Below, in pieces: positions 1 to 7,633 of a stretch of 24,440 nt of DNA. Within the stretch, counting starts at the first letter, position 1, and every line of letters begins with the position of its first letter. Source of the stretch: Deltaproteobacteria bacterium. Its GTDB lineage: Bacteria; Desulfobacterota; Binatia; UBA9968. The stretch lies in the NCBI GenBank assembly GCA_020027655.1, contig JAHKKJ010000002.1, positions 1 to 24,440 on the forward strand. The letters run 5' to 3'. A program made the position numbers and the translations under genes. The notes under the pieces are model-generated. The model was given only the letters and a program-made list of their open reading frames with translations, made no database searches and was not told where the DNA came from.

Positions 1-330
1 GAAAAGTGGCGATTCGATGACGAAAACCAAAAGGCAATCCAGCAAAACGGTAAGCCGGCCGTAGCAGAGCCGCTTCTTCTAGGAATAACCAAAGCCTCAC
101 TTTCGACTGAAAGTTTTATCTCCGCCGCGTCTTTCCAGGAAACCACGAAAGTTCTCACCGAAGCGGCGATTCACGGGAAGATCGATCTTCTCTGCGGTCT
201 CAAAGAGAACGTAATCATGGGACGGCTGATCCCAGCCGGTACGGGTTTGGCGAGATATTCCAAGGCGGAGATCGAAATCGAAGCGCCAGAGGGCGGCGAA
301 GGGGAAATTCCCCAGGCCGCGGAGGCATGA
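1..330 (+). CDS. rpoC: DNA-directed RNA polymerase subunit beta' (C-terminal end, partial)
   Basis: The window opens inside this gene; 109 codons are visible in frame 1, ending at TGA 328-330. The protein contains the highly conserved beta' C-terminal stretch LLLGITKASLSTESFISAAS followed by QETTKVLTEAAIHGKIDLL, LKENVIMGRLIPAGTG and an acidic tail (IEIEAPEGGEGEIPQAAEA). This segment lies at the base of the polymerase core near the omega subunit in known structures. The gene sits directly upstream of rpsL, the usual rpoBC-rpsL order. The 5' part lies outside the window, so total length cannot be judged. Identity is secure. Confidence 0.97.
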   Translation, partial: EKWRFDDENQKAIQQNGKPAVAEPLLLGITKASLSTESFISAASFQETTKVLTEAAIHGKIDLLCGLKENVIMGRLIPAGTGLARYSKAEIEIEAPEGGEGEIPQAAEA

Positions 331-336
331 CCCCCT

Positions 337-365
337 TTGACAATGGTAGCTTTATTTGTTAGGTA
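337..365 (+). promoter_or_regulatory. possible sigma70-type promoter upstream of rpsL
   Basis: The 97-bp gap between rpoC and rpsL holds a perfect -35 hexamer TTGACA at 337-342. At 17 bp spacing the -10 position (360-365) reads TAGGTA, a poor match to TATAAT. No terminator is visible in the gap, so rpsL may also be read from the rpoBC transcript. The call rests on the -35 element alone. Confidence 0.25.
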
Positions 366-427
366 AAAAGTTTTTCCAGGAAAAAAGAAGTATTCCAATA
401 ATTTGAGTTAGCGATTGAATACCCGCT

Positions 428-799
428 ATGCCTACGATTAGTCAATTGGTCCGCGAGAGCAGAGAGAAGCAGCGGCGCAAAAACACGGCGCCTGCCCTGC
501 AAGGTTGTCCGCAGAAACGAGGCGTCTGCACGCGTGTCTACACATCCACGCCCAAGAAGCCGAACTCTGCGTTGCGAAAGGTCGCTCGGGTGCGGCTCAC
601 CAACGGAATTGAAGTGACTTCTTATATTCCCGGCGTCGGACATAATTTGCAAGAGCATTCTGTCGTGCTTATCCGAGGAGGTCGTGTCAAGGATCTGCCG
701 GGCGTTCGCTATCACATCATTCGCGGAACTTTGGATTCCATTGGGGTTCAAGAAAGGCGCCAGGGGCGTTCCAAATACGGAGCGAAGAAACCGAAGTAG
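428..799 (+). CDS. rpsL: 30S ribosomal protein S12
   Basis: The gene encodes a 123-residue S12, the usual length. S12 sits at the decoding centre of the 30S subunit and helps control tRNA selection. The conserved loops are present: VYTSTPKKPNSALRKVARV around residues 38-56 and the GGRVKDLPGVRYHIIRG loop around residues 84-100. The lysines at which streptomycin-resistance substitutions usually occur are unchanged, so the sequence looks wild type there. The ATG at 428 gives the canonical MPTISQLVR start, although the Shine-Dalgarno is weak. It is followed by rpsG after 6 bp. Confidence 0.97.
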   Translation: MPTISQLVRESREKQRRKNTAPALQGCPQKRGVCTRVYTSTPKKPNSALRKVARVRLTNGIEVTSYIPGVGHNLQEHSVVLIRGGRVKDLPGVRYHIIRGTLDSIGVQERRQGRSKYGAKKPK

Positions 800-805
800 A
801 GTAAA

Positions 806-1276
806 ATGCCGCGCAAAGGAGAAGTTCGAAAAAGAGAAGGTTTGCCTGACCCAAAATATGGGGACAAAGTGGTAGCTAAATTTGTCAACACGATTATGAG
901 TCGGGGTAAGAAGAGTGTGGCGGAATCTATTTTCTATCGCTCGCTCGACATCGTCACGGCAAAGACTAAAGAAGACTCCTTGGGGGTTTTCAAAAAAGCG
1001 ATTGAAAATACCCGCCCCACGGTAGAGGTTCGTTCGCGCCGCGTGGGCGGTGCGACTTATCAAGTGCCCATCGAAGTGAGACCCCAAAGACGGCTTTCGC
1101 TAAGTATGCGTTGGCTGATCCAATCGGCGCGTGAGCGTGGGGAGAAATCGATGGAAGAAAAATTGGCGGCAGAATTTATCGATGCGGCCAATAATCGGGG
1201 CACGGCAATTAAGAAAAGGGAAGATACCCATCGGATGGCCGAGGCGAATCGCGCCTTCGCTCATTATCGGTGGTAA
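806..1276 (+). CDS. rpsG: 30S ribosomal protein S7
   Basis: A 156-residue S7 with the family N-terminus (MPRKGEVRKRE) and the conserved VGGATYQVPIEVRPQRR segment. S7 is the primary binder that nucleates assembly of the 3' major domain of 16S rRNA and contacts the E-site tRNA. Length matches the bacterial family. It lies 6 bp after rpsL and is followed by a terminator-like hairpin before fusA. In Escherichia coli S7 is the translational repressor of the str operon; no equivalent site can be identified here with confidence. Confidence 0.97.
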   Translation: MPRKGEVRKREGLPDPKYGDKVVAKFVNTIMSRGKKSVAESIFYRSLDIVTAKTKEDSLGVFKKAIENTRPTVEVRSRRVGGATYQVPIEVRPQRRLSLSMRWLIQSARERGEKSMEEKLAAEFIDAANNRGTAIKKREDTHRMAEANRAFAHYRW

Positions 1277-1298
1277 GTTAAGATTAGAAATTTAGCAG

Positions 1299-1332
1299 AA
1301 AAAAGGAGGCGGTTGAACCGCCTCCTTTTTTT
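1299..1332 (+). terminator. intrinsic terminator-like hairpin between rpsG and fusA
   Basis: A perfect 9-bp GC-rich stem (1305-1313 pairing with 1317-1325, loop TGA) is flanked by six A residues before and seven T residues after. This is the textbook form of an intrinsic terminator and would look similar on both strands. It lies within the run of co-oriented translation genes, 23 bp after rpsG and 16 bp before fusA. It therefore probably acts as an attenuator or partial terminator, or as a processing or stabilising hairpin. The 5' arm contains AAGGAGG and the 3' arm contains CCTCCTT. Confidence 0.75.
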
Positions 1333-1348
1333 CCGATGATAGAGCGAA

Positions 1349-3445
1349 ATGGCGAGAACGGTTCCACTAGAGAAAACGCGCAATATCGGCATCATGGCGC
1401 ACATCGATGCCGGCAAGACAACCACCACCGAAAGGATCCTGTATTACACCGGGATCAACTACAAAATCGGTGAGGTTCATGAGGGCACCGCCACCATGGA
1501 CTGGATGGTTCAAGAACAGGAACGCGGGATTACGATTACATCGGCGGCAACGACCTGTTTGTGGCGCGATCATCGCGTTAATATTATCGACACTCCTGGC
1601 CACGTTGATTTTACCATCGAGGTGGAGCGTTCCCTAAGGGTGCTTGACGGGGCGGTGGCGGTTTTTTGTTCCGTCGGCGGTGTCGAGCCTCAAACCGAAA
1701 CTGTTTGGCGTCAGGCCGATAAATACGGGGTTCCGAGGATCGCCTTCGTTAACAAGATGGATCGTCTCGGGGCTGACTTTTTTCGTGTGATCAAGATGAT
1801 CGAGGATCGTCTGGGAGCGCGGCCTGTGGCTTTACAATTGCCTATCGGGTCTGAAGAGAAATTCGCTGGAATCATCGACTTAGTCCAGATGAAGGCGGTG
1901 ATTTGGGAAGACGACAGCTTAGGGGCCAAATTCCGAGTCGAAGCGATCCCGGAGAGTATGATAGCGGAGGCTCGGCAGTACCACGACAAGCTCTTAGAAG
2001 CCGTCGCCGACTGTGATGAAAGCATCATGGAGAAATACCTCGAAGCAAAGGAGATCAGCGAGAGCGAACTCCGTCGAGCCATTCGCAACGCCGCCCTCGC
2101 CATCAAGATCGTCCCGGTTCTGTGCGGCTCTGCTTTTAGAAACAAAGGTGTGCAGCCGCTGCTCGATGCCGTGGTGGACTACCTTCCGTCACCTTTGGAT
2201 ATACCCCCGGTTAAAGGTATCAATCCAAACTCTCAGGCGGCGGAAGAACGTCCGGCAACAGATGATGCGCCATTTTCAGCCCTGGCTTTCAAGATCATGA
2301 CAGATCCGTTCGTCGGCACCTTGAGTTTCTTTCGAGTCTATTCGGGTTCGTTGACTTCGGGTGCGGCCATCTATAATTCAACTAAGAGCAAACGCGAGAG
2401 AATCGGTCGACTCCTCAAAATGCACGCCAACAAACGAGAGGAGATCAAGGAGGTTTATGCGGGCGACATCGCGGCGGCGGTCGGACTAAGAACAGCGACG
2501 ACCGGCGATACGCTTTGCGATGAAAACCATCCGATCGTTTTGGAATCCATTGATTTTCCCGACCCGGTTATCTCTATTGCGATCGAGCCCAAGAGCAAGG
2601 CGGATCAAGAGAGACTGGGTCTTTCGCTTCAGAAGCTTGCGACTGAAGATCCGTCTTTCAGAGTTCGAACAGACGAAGAAACTGGCCAGACGATCATATC
2701 CGGCATGGGCGAGCTTCATTTGGAAATTATCGTTGATCGATTGTTGCGGGAATTCAATGTTGGGGCGAATGTCGGAAAACCTCAGGTAGCCTACAAAGAA
2801 ACAATCCGTAAGGCCGTCGAGCAACAAGGAAGGTTTATACGTCAAACGGGTGGTCGGGGACAGTACGGCGACGTCTGGATTAAACTCGAACCGTTAGCAA
2901 AGGGGAGCGGGTTCGAGTTTGTCGATGCTATTAGAGGTGGGTCGATTCCCCGAGAGTACATTTCAGCAGTAGAAAAGGGTGCGCGTGAAGCGACGGAGAA
3001 CGGAGCTCTCGCTGGTTATCCCATGGTTGACGTGAAGGTTACCCTCTTTGACGGCAGCTATCACGATGTCGATTCCTCGGAAATCGCTTTTAAAATTGCT
3101 GGTTCCATGGCGCTTAAAGCGGCGGCACGCAAGGCCAATCCGGTTCTTCTGGAGCCCATCATGGCTGTGGAAGTGGTGGTCCCGGAGGCTTTTATGGGCG
3201 ATGTCATCGGTGACATCAACTCGCGGCGCGGCAAAGTCCTGGGAATGGACACGCGGCCGGCCGCTCAGGCCATCGACGCACGCGTTCCTCTAGCGGAGAT
3301 GTTTGGTTACGCTACCGATCTCCGATCCATGACGCAGGGGAGGGCGACATACACCATGCAGTTTTCTCACTACGAACCGGTACCAGCGCTCGTAGCCGAA
3401 GGTATTATCGCCAAATATGATGGCAGTGCCAAGAAAGAGCTATGA
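1349..3445 (+). CDS. fusA: elongation factor G
   Basis: A 698-residue translational GTPase of normal EF-G length. EF-G drives tRNA-mRNA translocation and, with RRF, ribosome recycling. The G motifs are visible: AHIDAGKT (residues 17-24), RGITI in switch I (59-63), DTPGH (81-85) and NKMD (135-138). Domains II to V follow, with the domain IV segment GGRGQYGDVW and the C-terminal YTMQFSHYEPVP. The ATG at 1349 gives the standard MARTVPLEKTRNIGIMAHID start with only a weak Shine-Dalgarno. Its stop codon overlaps the rpsJ start (ATGA), implying translational coupling. No tuf gene follows. Confidence 0.98.
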   Translation: MARTVPLEKTRNIGIMAHIDAGKTTTTERILYYTGINYKIGEVHEGTATMDWMVQEQERGITITSAATTCLWRDHRVNIIDTPGHVDFTIEVERSLRVLDGAVAVFCSVGGVEPQTETVWRQADKYGVPRIAFVNKMDRLGADFFRVIKMIEDRLGARPVALQLPIGSEEKFAGIIDLVQMKAVIWEDDSLGAKFRVEAIPESMIAEARQYHDKLLEAVADCDESIMEKYLEAKEISESELRRAIRNAALAIKIVPVLCGSAFRNKGVQPLLDAVVDYLPSPLDIPPVKGINPNSQAAEERPATDDAPFSALAFKIMTDPFVGTLSFFRVYSGSLTSGAAIYNSTKSKRERIGRLLKMHANKREEIKEVYAGDIAAAVGLRTATTGDTLCDENHPIVLESIDFPDPVISIAIEPKSKADQERLGLSLQKLATEDPSFRVRTDEETGQTIISGMGELHLEIIVDRLLREFNVGANVGKPQVAYKETIRKAVEQQGRFIRQTGGRGQYGDVWIKLEPLAKGSGFEFVDAIRGGSIPREYISAVEKGAREATENGALAGYPMVDVKVTLFDGSYHDVDSSEIAFKIAGSMALKAAARKANPVLLEPIMAVEVVVPEAFMGDVIGDINSRRGKVLGMDTRPAAQAIDARVPLAEMFGYATDLRSMTQGRATYTMQFSHYEPVPALVAEGIIAKYDGSAKKEL

Positions 3446-3750
3446 ACGAGAAGATCAGGATTCGGCTCAAAGCCTATGACCACCGCGTGTTGGACCAGTC
3501 GGTGGGAGAAATAGTCGAGACCGTCAAGCGCACGGGGGGAAGAGTCGCCGGCCCTATTCCGCTGCCGACTCGAATCGAGCGGTTCACCGTGAACCGTTCG
3601 CCTCATGTCGATAAAAAGTCGCGGGATCAGTACGAAATCCGGACGCACAAAAGACTGCTGGATATTCTAGAGCCGACTCAACAGACCATCGACGCCTTAG
3701 GCAAGCTGGATATCGCCGCCGGCGTGGATGTGGAAATAAAACTCCAGTAA
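3442..3750 (+). CDS. rpsJ: 30S ribosomal protein S10 (NusE)
   Basis: A 102-residue S10 with the conserved IRIRLKAYDHRVLDQSV start and the GPIPLPTRIERFTVNRSPHVDKKSR loop region. S10 is a 30S head protein and also serves as NusE, linking transcription antitermination and NusG to the leading ribosome. The start ATG overlaps the fusA stop by 4 bp, so the S10 cluster is fused directly to the str cluster. There is no room for the untranslated S10 leader through which L4 regulates the operon in enterobacteria. Confidence 0.97.
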   Translation: MNEKIRIRLKAYDHRVLDQSVGEIVETVKRTGGRVAGPIPLPTRIERFTVNRSPHVDKKSRDQYEIRTHKRLLDILEPTQQTIDALGKLDIAAGVDVEIKLQ

Positions 3751-3784
3751 CGGAGGGGATCGATCGAGTTCTTAGAAAGCTTTT

Positions 3785-4417
3785 ATGACGGGCTTTATCG
3801 GAAAAAAAGTTGGCATGACGCAATTCTACAACGCGGAAGGAAATGTCATTCCGGTCACGGTTATCCAGACTGGCCCGTGCGTTGTCGTGCAGAAGAAGGA
3901 GAGTGCCACAGACGGGTACAATGCGATCCAAGTGGGCTTCGGCAGCAAGAAGAATCAGCGAGTCAACAAGCCGGAGCAGGGCCATATGGCCAAGGCGGGT
4001 AGAGGTGCTTTCGAAGTTTTGAAGGAATTTCGTTTGGACGATGTGTCGCAATTTCAAGTCGGGCAGGAGATCAAAGCGGCAGACCTGTTCAAGGCAGGCG
4101 ATCGTATCGATGTAGCCGGAACGTCGAAGGGACACGGATTCGCGGGCGTAATCAAAAGGTGGTCGTTTGCCGGATTCCCGGGGTCTCACGGTACCCACGA
4201 ATACTTTCGCCACGGTGGATCCATCGGTAACCGTTCCTATCCCGGTCGAGTCCGGAAAGGGAAAAAGATGGCCGGTCATTGGGGCAACGAACGGATCTCG
4301 GTGCAAAACCTCGAGGTCGTAGACATCCGGCCTGAAAACAATCTGATGCTGGTAAGAGGGGCGGTTCCTGGGGCCAAGCAGGGAATCGTCGTAGTGCGGC
4401 GGGCGGTGAAGGGGTAA
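3785..4417 (+). CDS. rplC: 50S ribosomal protein L3
   Basis: A 210-residue L3 beginning MTGFIGKKVGMTQFY. L3 is an early-assembly 23S rRNA binder whose long loop reaches toward the peptidyl transferase centre. That loop is visible as RHGGSIGNRSYPGRVRKGKK followed by MAGHWGNE around residues 140-167. Length is normal. It follows rpsJ by 34 bp and precedes rplD by 4 bp, the standard S10 cluster order. Confidence 0.97.
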   Translation: MTGFIGKKVGMTQFYNAEGNVIPVTVIQTGPCVVVQKKESATDGYNAIQVGFGSKKNQRVNKPEQGHMAKAGRGAFEVLKEFRLDDVSQFQVGQEIKAADLFKAGDRIDVAGTSKGHGFAGVIKRWSFAGFPGSHGTHEYFRHGGSIGNRSYPGRVRKGKKMAGHWGNERISVQNLEVVDIRPENNLMLVRGAVPGAKQGIVVVRRAVKG

Positions 4418-4421
4418 ATCC

Positions 4422-5018
4422 ATGGAAGTTAACGTTATCCAACCGGAACTCAAAGAAGAAATATTCGGCATAAAGACCCGGCCCCAGCTGCTACACCAAA
4501 TTGTCGTAATGCAACTCAATAATCGGCGCGCAGGTACTGCGGCCACCAAGTCCAAAGGGTTGGTACGCGGGGGTGGAAAGAAACCATGGCGCCAGAAAGG
4601 CACAGGGAGAGCGCGCGCCGGGAGCATACGCTCCCCGCTCTGGGTTGGAGGCGGCACGATTTTTGGGCCACAACCTCGGGACTATTCGTTTCGTATGCCG
4701 CGCAAGGCACGCAAGGAAGCTCTGCTTTCGGCACTCAGTCTAAAGAACCGTGACGGCAAGATTATCGTCGTCGATAAACTCGAGCTTGAAGAAGCCAAAA
4801 CCAAACTTATGGTGAAGGCTTTGGCAGAACTCAAGGTCACCAGCGCCTTGATTGTGATTTCCCGCCCGGATGCAACCATCGAGCGTTCATCCCGCAATAT
4901 TCCGGCGGTCAAGGTGTTGCGGGTGGAAGGCTTGAATGTCTACGATCTGGTTCGCTACGAACACCTCATCTTGACGGAGGGGGCTCTGAAGCTGCTAGAA
5001 GAGAGGTTGGCCGCATGA
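4422..5018 (+). CDS. rplD: 50S ribosomal protein L4
   Basis: A 198-residue L4 of the usual bacterial length. The characteristic basic loop that lines the peptide exit tunnel is present (SKGLVRGGGKKPWRQKGTGR then ARAGSIRSPLWVGGG, about residues 44-79). The C-terminal globular part has the conserved VLRVEGLNVYDLVRYEHLIL. Macrolide contacts lie in this loop in other bacteria and nothing in it looks altered. The stop overlaps the rplW start by 4 bp (ATGA). Confidence 0.97.
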   Translation: MEVNVIQPELKEEIFGIKTRPQLLHQIVVMQLNNRRAGTAATKSKGLVRGGGKKPWRQKGTGRARAGSIRSPLWVGGGTIFGPQPRDYSFRMPRKARKEALLSALSLKNRDGKIIVVDKLELEEAKTKLMVKALAELKVTSALIVISRPDATIERSSRNIPAVKVLRVEGLNVYDLVRYEHLILTEGALKLLEERLAA

Positions 5019-5305
5019 AAGGACCGCAAGAAATCATTCGTGCGCCGTTAATCTCGGAAAAGGGTTCGTTGTTAGCCGAGAGTACTCAACAAGTGTTGTT
5101 CAAGGTCCAGCCTGACGCTAACAAGATAGAGGTCAAAAAAGCCGTGGAAACCCTTTTCAAAGTGAAAGTGGTTAAGGTGCGCATGGCACGCTATCTGGGC
5201 AAGGTGCGACGAGTCGGTAAGAATATGGGACGTAGGCCGGAATGGAAAAAGGCCTATGTGACGCTCAGGGAAGGCGACAAGATCGACTTTTTTGGCGGGG
5301 CCTAG
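5015..5305 (+). CDS. rplW: 50S ribosomal protein L23
   Basis: A 96-residue L23 with the family pattern IIRAPLISEKG near the N-terminus, then FKVQPDANKIEVKKAVETLF and the basic loop KVRRVGKNMGRRPEWKKAYV. L23 sits at the exit of the peptide tunnel and is the docking site for trigger factor and SRP. Start and the upstream rplD stop overlap as ATGA. It is followed by rplB after 11 bp. Confidence 0.97.
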   Translation: MKGPQEIIRAPLISEKGSLLAESTQQVLFKVQPDANKIEVKKAVETLFKVKVVKVRMARYLGKVRRVGKNMGRRPEWKKAYVTLREGDKIDFFGGA

Positions 5306-5316
5306 AGAGATAACAT

Positions 5317-6144
5317 ATGGCGATTAAAAACTATCAGCCTACGTCTCCGGGCATGCGTTTCAGAACCGGCCTCACGTTTGATGAGGTCACGAAAAAAGTG
5401 CCCGACAAAAGTTTGCGTGAGTCTCTTAAACAGAGCGGCGGGCGCAACAACACCGGTCGAATCACGGCGGATCATCGGGGTGGCGGGCACAAGCGTCTCT
5501 ATCGTTTAATCGATTTCAAACGCGACAAGAAAAAGATTCCGGCTAAAGTCGAGGCCATCGAGTATGATCCTAATCGTTCCGCGCGGATCGCGTTACTTCG
5601 TTATGCGGATGGGGAGCGACGTTACATTCTAGCGCCGGACCGATTGCAGGTAGGGGACTCTGTCATTGCCGGTGATGACGATGTGGATATACAGCCAGGC
5701 AATTCGCTGCCGCTAAAATTCATACCTGAGGGAACTGTCGTACACAACGTAGAACTGAAGATCGGTAAAGGCGGACAGCTGGTTCGCAGTGCGGGCTCCG
5801 GCGCTCAGCTGATGGCCAAGGAAGGTTCCTATGCGTTATTGAAGATGCCTTCCGGCGAGCTCCGTTATGTCTTATCCGAGTGTCGAGCCACGGTGGGTCA
5901 AGTGGGGAACGCTGATCAGGAAAATATTTCTTGGGGGAAAGCGGGAAGAATACGCTGGCTCGGCTGGAGGCCAGGAAGTCGCGGTATCGCCAAGAATCCG
6001 GTCGATCATCCTCACGGTGGTGGCGAAGGGCGGTCAAAGGGAAATCATCCTATGACTCCTTGGGGCAAGCCTACCAAGGGATACAAAACGAGAAAGAATC
6101 ATGCGTCCGACAAATATATCGTGAAGGGCAGAAAGGCTAAGTAA
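5317..6144 (+). CDS. rplB: 50S ribosomal protein L2
   Basis: A 275-residue L2 of normal length, starting MAIKNYQPTSPGMRF. L2 is a primary 23S rRNA binder needed for subunit association and peptidyl transferase activity. The conserved SGRNNTGRITADHRGGGHK-type motif is present as SGGRNNTGRITADHRGGGHK. The DHPHGGG loop (residues 230-236), which is essential for activity in other bacteria, is intact, and the C-terminal KTRKNHASDKYIV block is recognisable. rpsS follows after only 2 bp. Confidence 0.98.
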   Translation: MAIKNYQPTSPGMRFRTGLTFDEVTKKVPDKSLRESLKQSGGRNNTGRITADHRGGGHKRLYRLIDFKRDKKKIPAKVEAIEYDPNRSARIALLRYADGERRYILAPDRLQVGDSVIAGDDDVDIQPGNSLPLKFIPEGTVVHNVELKIGKGGQLVRSAGSGAQLMAKEGSYALLKMPSGELRYVLSECRATVGQVGNADQENISWGKAGRIRWLGWRPGSRGIAKNPVDHPHGGGEGRSKGNHPMTPWGKPTKGYKTRKNHASDKYIVKGRKAK

Positions 6145-6146
6145 CG

Positions 6147-6524
6147 ATGGCACGTTCGGTCAAGAAAGGACCGTTCGTCGACGCGCATTTGGCGAAGAAG
6201 ATCGCGGCGATGAACGAATCTCGCCAGAAACGGGTAATTCAGACTTGGTCTCGCCGGTCGACAGTTACGCCGGAAATGGTCGGTTATACGATTGGTGTCC
6301 ACAACGGGCGAAAATTTATTCCGGTATTTGTTACAGAAAACATGGTGGGCCATAAGCTCGGAGAATTTTCTCCGACCCGGACCTTCTTTGTACACTCGGG
6401 GGACCGCAAAGGAGAAGCCAAGGAGACGGTGGGAGCCGTTGCGCCCGCACCCGGAGCTCCAGCGGCTGGCGCTGCAACCCCAGTTCAGAGACCGGCTGCG
6501 GCTCCCACCGCTCCCAAGAGTTAA
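6147..6524 (+). CDS. rpsS: 30S ribosomal protein S19 with Ala/Pro-rich C-terminal tail
   Basis: Residues 1-92 are a canonical S19 (MARSVKKGPFVDAHLAKKI; TWSRRSTVTPEMVGYTIGVH; HKLGEFSPTRTF). S19 is a 30S head protein that contacts S13 and the A-site finger. The family is usually about 92 residues. This protein has 125, with an added low-complexity tail (residues 95-125) of Ala, Pro and Gly ending AAAPTAPKS. The reading frame is clean through the tail, so this looks like a real extension rather than a frameshift. The function of the tail is unknown. A longer gap (58 bp) follows before rplV. Confidence 0.96.
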   Translation: MARSVKKGPFVDAHLAKKIAAMNESRQKRVIQTWSRRSTVTPEMVGYTIGVHNGRKFIPVFVTENMVGHKLGEFSPTRTFFVHSGDRKGEAKETVGAVAPAPGAPAAGAATPVQRPAAAPTAPKS

Positions 6525-6582
6525 ATGACTCACCACGACACGGGGAGCTGACGAAATCTAGGTAGCGAAGGTCATCGAAGCG

Positions 6583-6927
6583 ATGGAAGCACAAGCGATC
6601 ACAAAATACGTCCGGCTTTCCCCGCGCAAAGTGCGACTGGTCGTAGACCAGATTCGGGGCAAAGGGGTTGAGGAGGCACTTAATATTCTCAAGTTTGTGC
6701 CGAAGCGTTCCGCGGGAATTGTCGCGAAGACCCTGCGCACGGCGGTGGCGAATGCGGAGAACACCCAGAGTGTCGACGTGGATCGTCTTTATGTGAAGCA
6801 GGCTAAGGTGGATGAGGGCGGGATGTGGAAACGATTCACACCTCGAGCCCAGGGCAGAGCCACACGTATCCGCAAACGGTTGAGTCATATCACCATCGTG
6901 TTGGACGAGGTCAGTGAGAGGAGTTGA
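6583..6927 (+). CDS. rplV: 50S ribosomal protein L22
   Basis: A 114-residue L22 with the family start ITKYVRLSPRKVRLVVDQIRG and the beta-hairpin region VDEGGMWKRFTPRAQGRATR that lines the exit tunnel (about residues 81-100). The C-terminus THITIVLDE-like segment (SHITIVLDEV) is also present. An in-frame stop about 24 bases upstream limits the start, and ATG 6583 gives the expected N-terminus. rpsC begins 6 bp downstream. Confidence 0.96.
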   Translation: MEAQAITKYVRLSPRKVRLVVDQIRGKGVEEALNILKFVPKRSAGIVAKTLRTAVANAENTQSVDVDRLYVKQAKVDEGGMWKRFTPRAQGRATRIRKRLSHITIVLDEVSERS

Positions 6928-6933
6928 GAGCTG

Positions 6934-7596
6934 ATGGGTCAAAAAACACATCCCAGAGTTTTTCGCCTCGGCGTAATCGAGACTTGGGACTCCAAATGGT
7001 TTGCACGTCATGACTACCCTAAGCTGCTCCATGAAGACTTTAAGGTCAAAAAATTTTTGAAGAGCCGTCTTTACCATGCGGGTATCTCGAGGATTGAGAT
7101 CGAAAGGGCGGCGAACAAAGCGAAAATCAATATTTACACGGCGCGCCCGGGAATCGTTATTGGCAAAAAGGGCGCTGAAATCGAAAAGCTGAAGGAAGAG
7201 ATTACCAAATTAACCAACCGCGACACCTACATCAATATCCATGAGGTGAGGCGACCGGACCTCGACGCTCAGCTCGTCGCTGAAAACGTTGCCCTCCAGT
7301 TGGAACGGCGGGTTGCGTTCCGGCGCGCTATGAAAGAAAGCGTCTCTCGGGCCATGCGAATGGGCGCCCAGGGCGTGAGAATTCAATGTGCTGGCCGATT
7401 AGGAGGATCGGAAATCGCTCGCACCGAGTGGTACCGCGAAGGGCGCGTGCCGCTGCACACATTGCGGGCCGATATCAACTATGGATTTGCCGAAGCGCGC
7501 ACGACCTACGGTATTATTGGCGTAAAAGCCTGGATCTTCAGAGGCGAGGTCTTGACCGAAGAGGAAGAGCAACAGAAAGCGATGTTAGGGGGTTGA
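6934..7596 (+). CDS. rpsC: 30S ribosomal protein S3
   Basis: A 220-residue S3 starting MGQKTHPRVFRLGVIETWDS. S3 forms part of the mRNA entry channel with helicase activity alongside S4 and S5. The KH domain is visible around residues 57-110, with the GxxG-containing GIVIGKKGAEIEKLKEEI. The C-terminal domain motif GRLGGSEIARTEWYREGRVP and then LHTLRADINYGFAEA are intact. Length is at the shorter end of the family. Standard position between rplV and rplP. Confidence 0.97.
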   Translation: MGQKTHPRVFRLGVIETWDSKWFARHDYPKLLHEDFKVKKFLKSRLYHAGISRIEIERAANKAKINIYTARPGIVIGKKGAEIEKLKEEITKLTNRDTYINIHEVRRPDLDAQLVAENVALQLERRVAFRRAMKESVSRAMRMGAQGVRIQCAGRLGGSEIARTEWYREGRVPLHTLRADINYGFAEARTTYGIIGVKAWIFRGEVLTEEEEQQKAMLGG

Positions 7597-7633
7597 GAGC
7601 TGGTCGCTAATCCTCGTAACACAAGCTCATAAC

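Noticed and set aside
371..386. TTTTTCC and GGAAAAA repeat before rpsL
   Set aside because: The arms are AT-rich with almost no loop, so it is not a credible terminator or operator.
359..1087. 242-codon open frame on the minus strand
   Set aside because: It lies antisense to rpsL and most of rpsG, which are unambiguous, and its protein shows no recognisable motif.
3584..4657. 357-codon open frame on the minus strand
   Set aside because: Antisense to rpsJ, rplC and rplD; the translated protein is Arg-, Leu- and Pro-rich and typical of a shadow frame.
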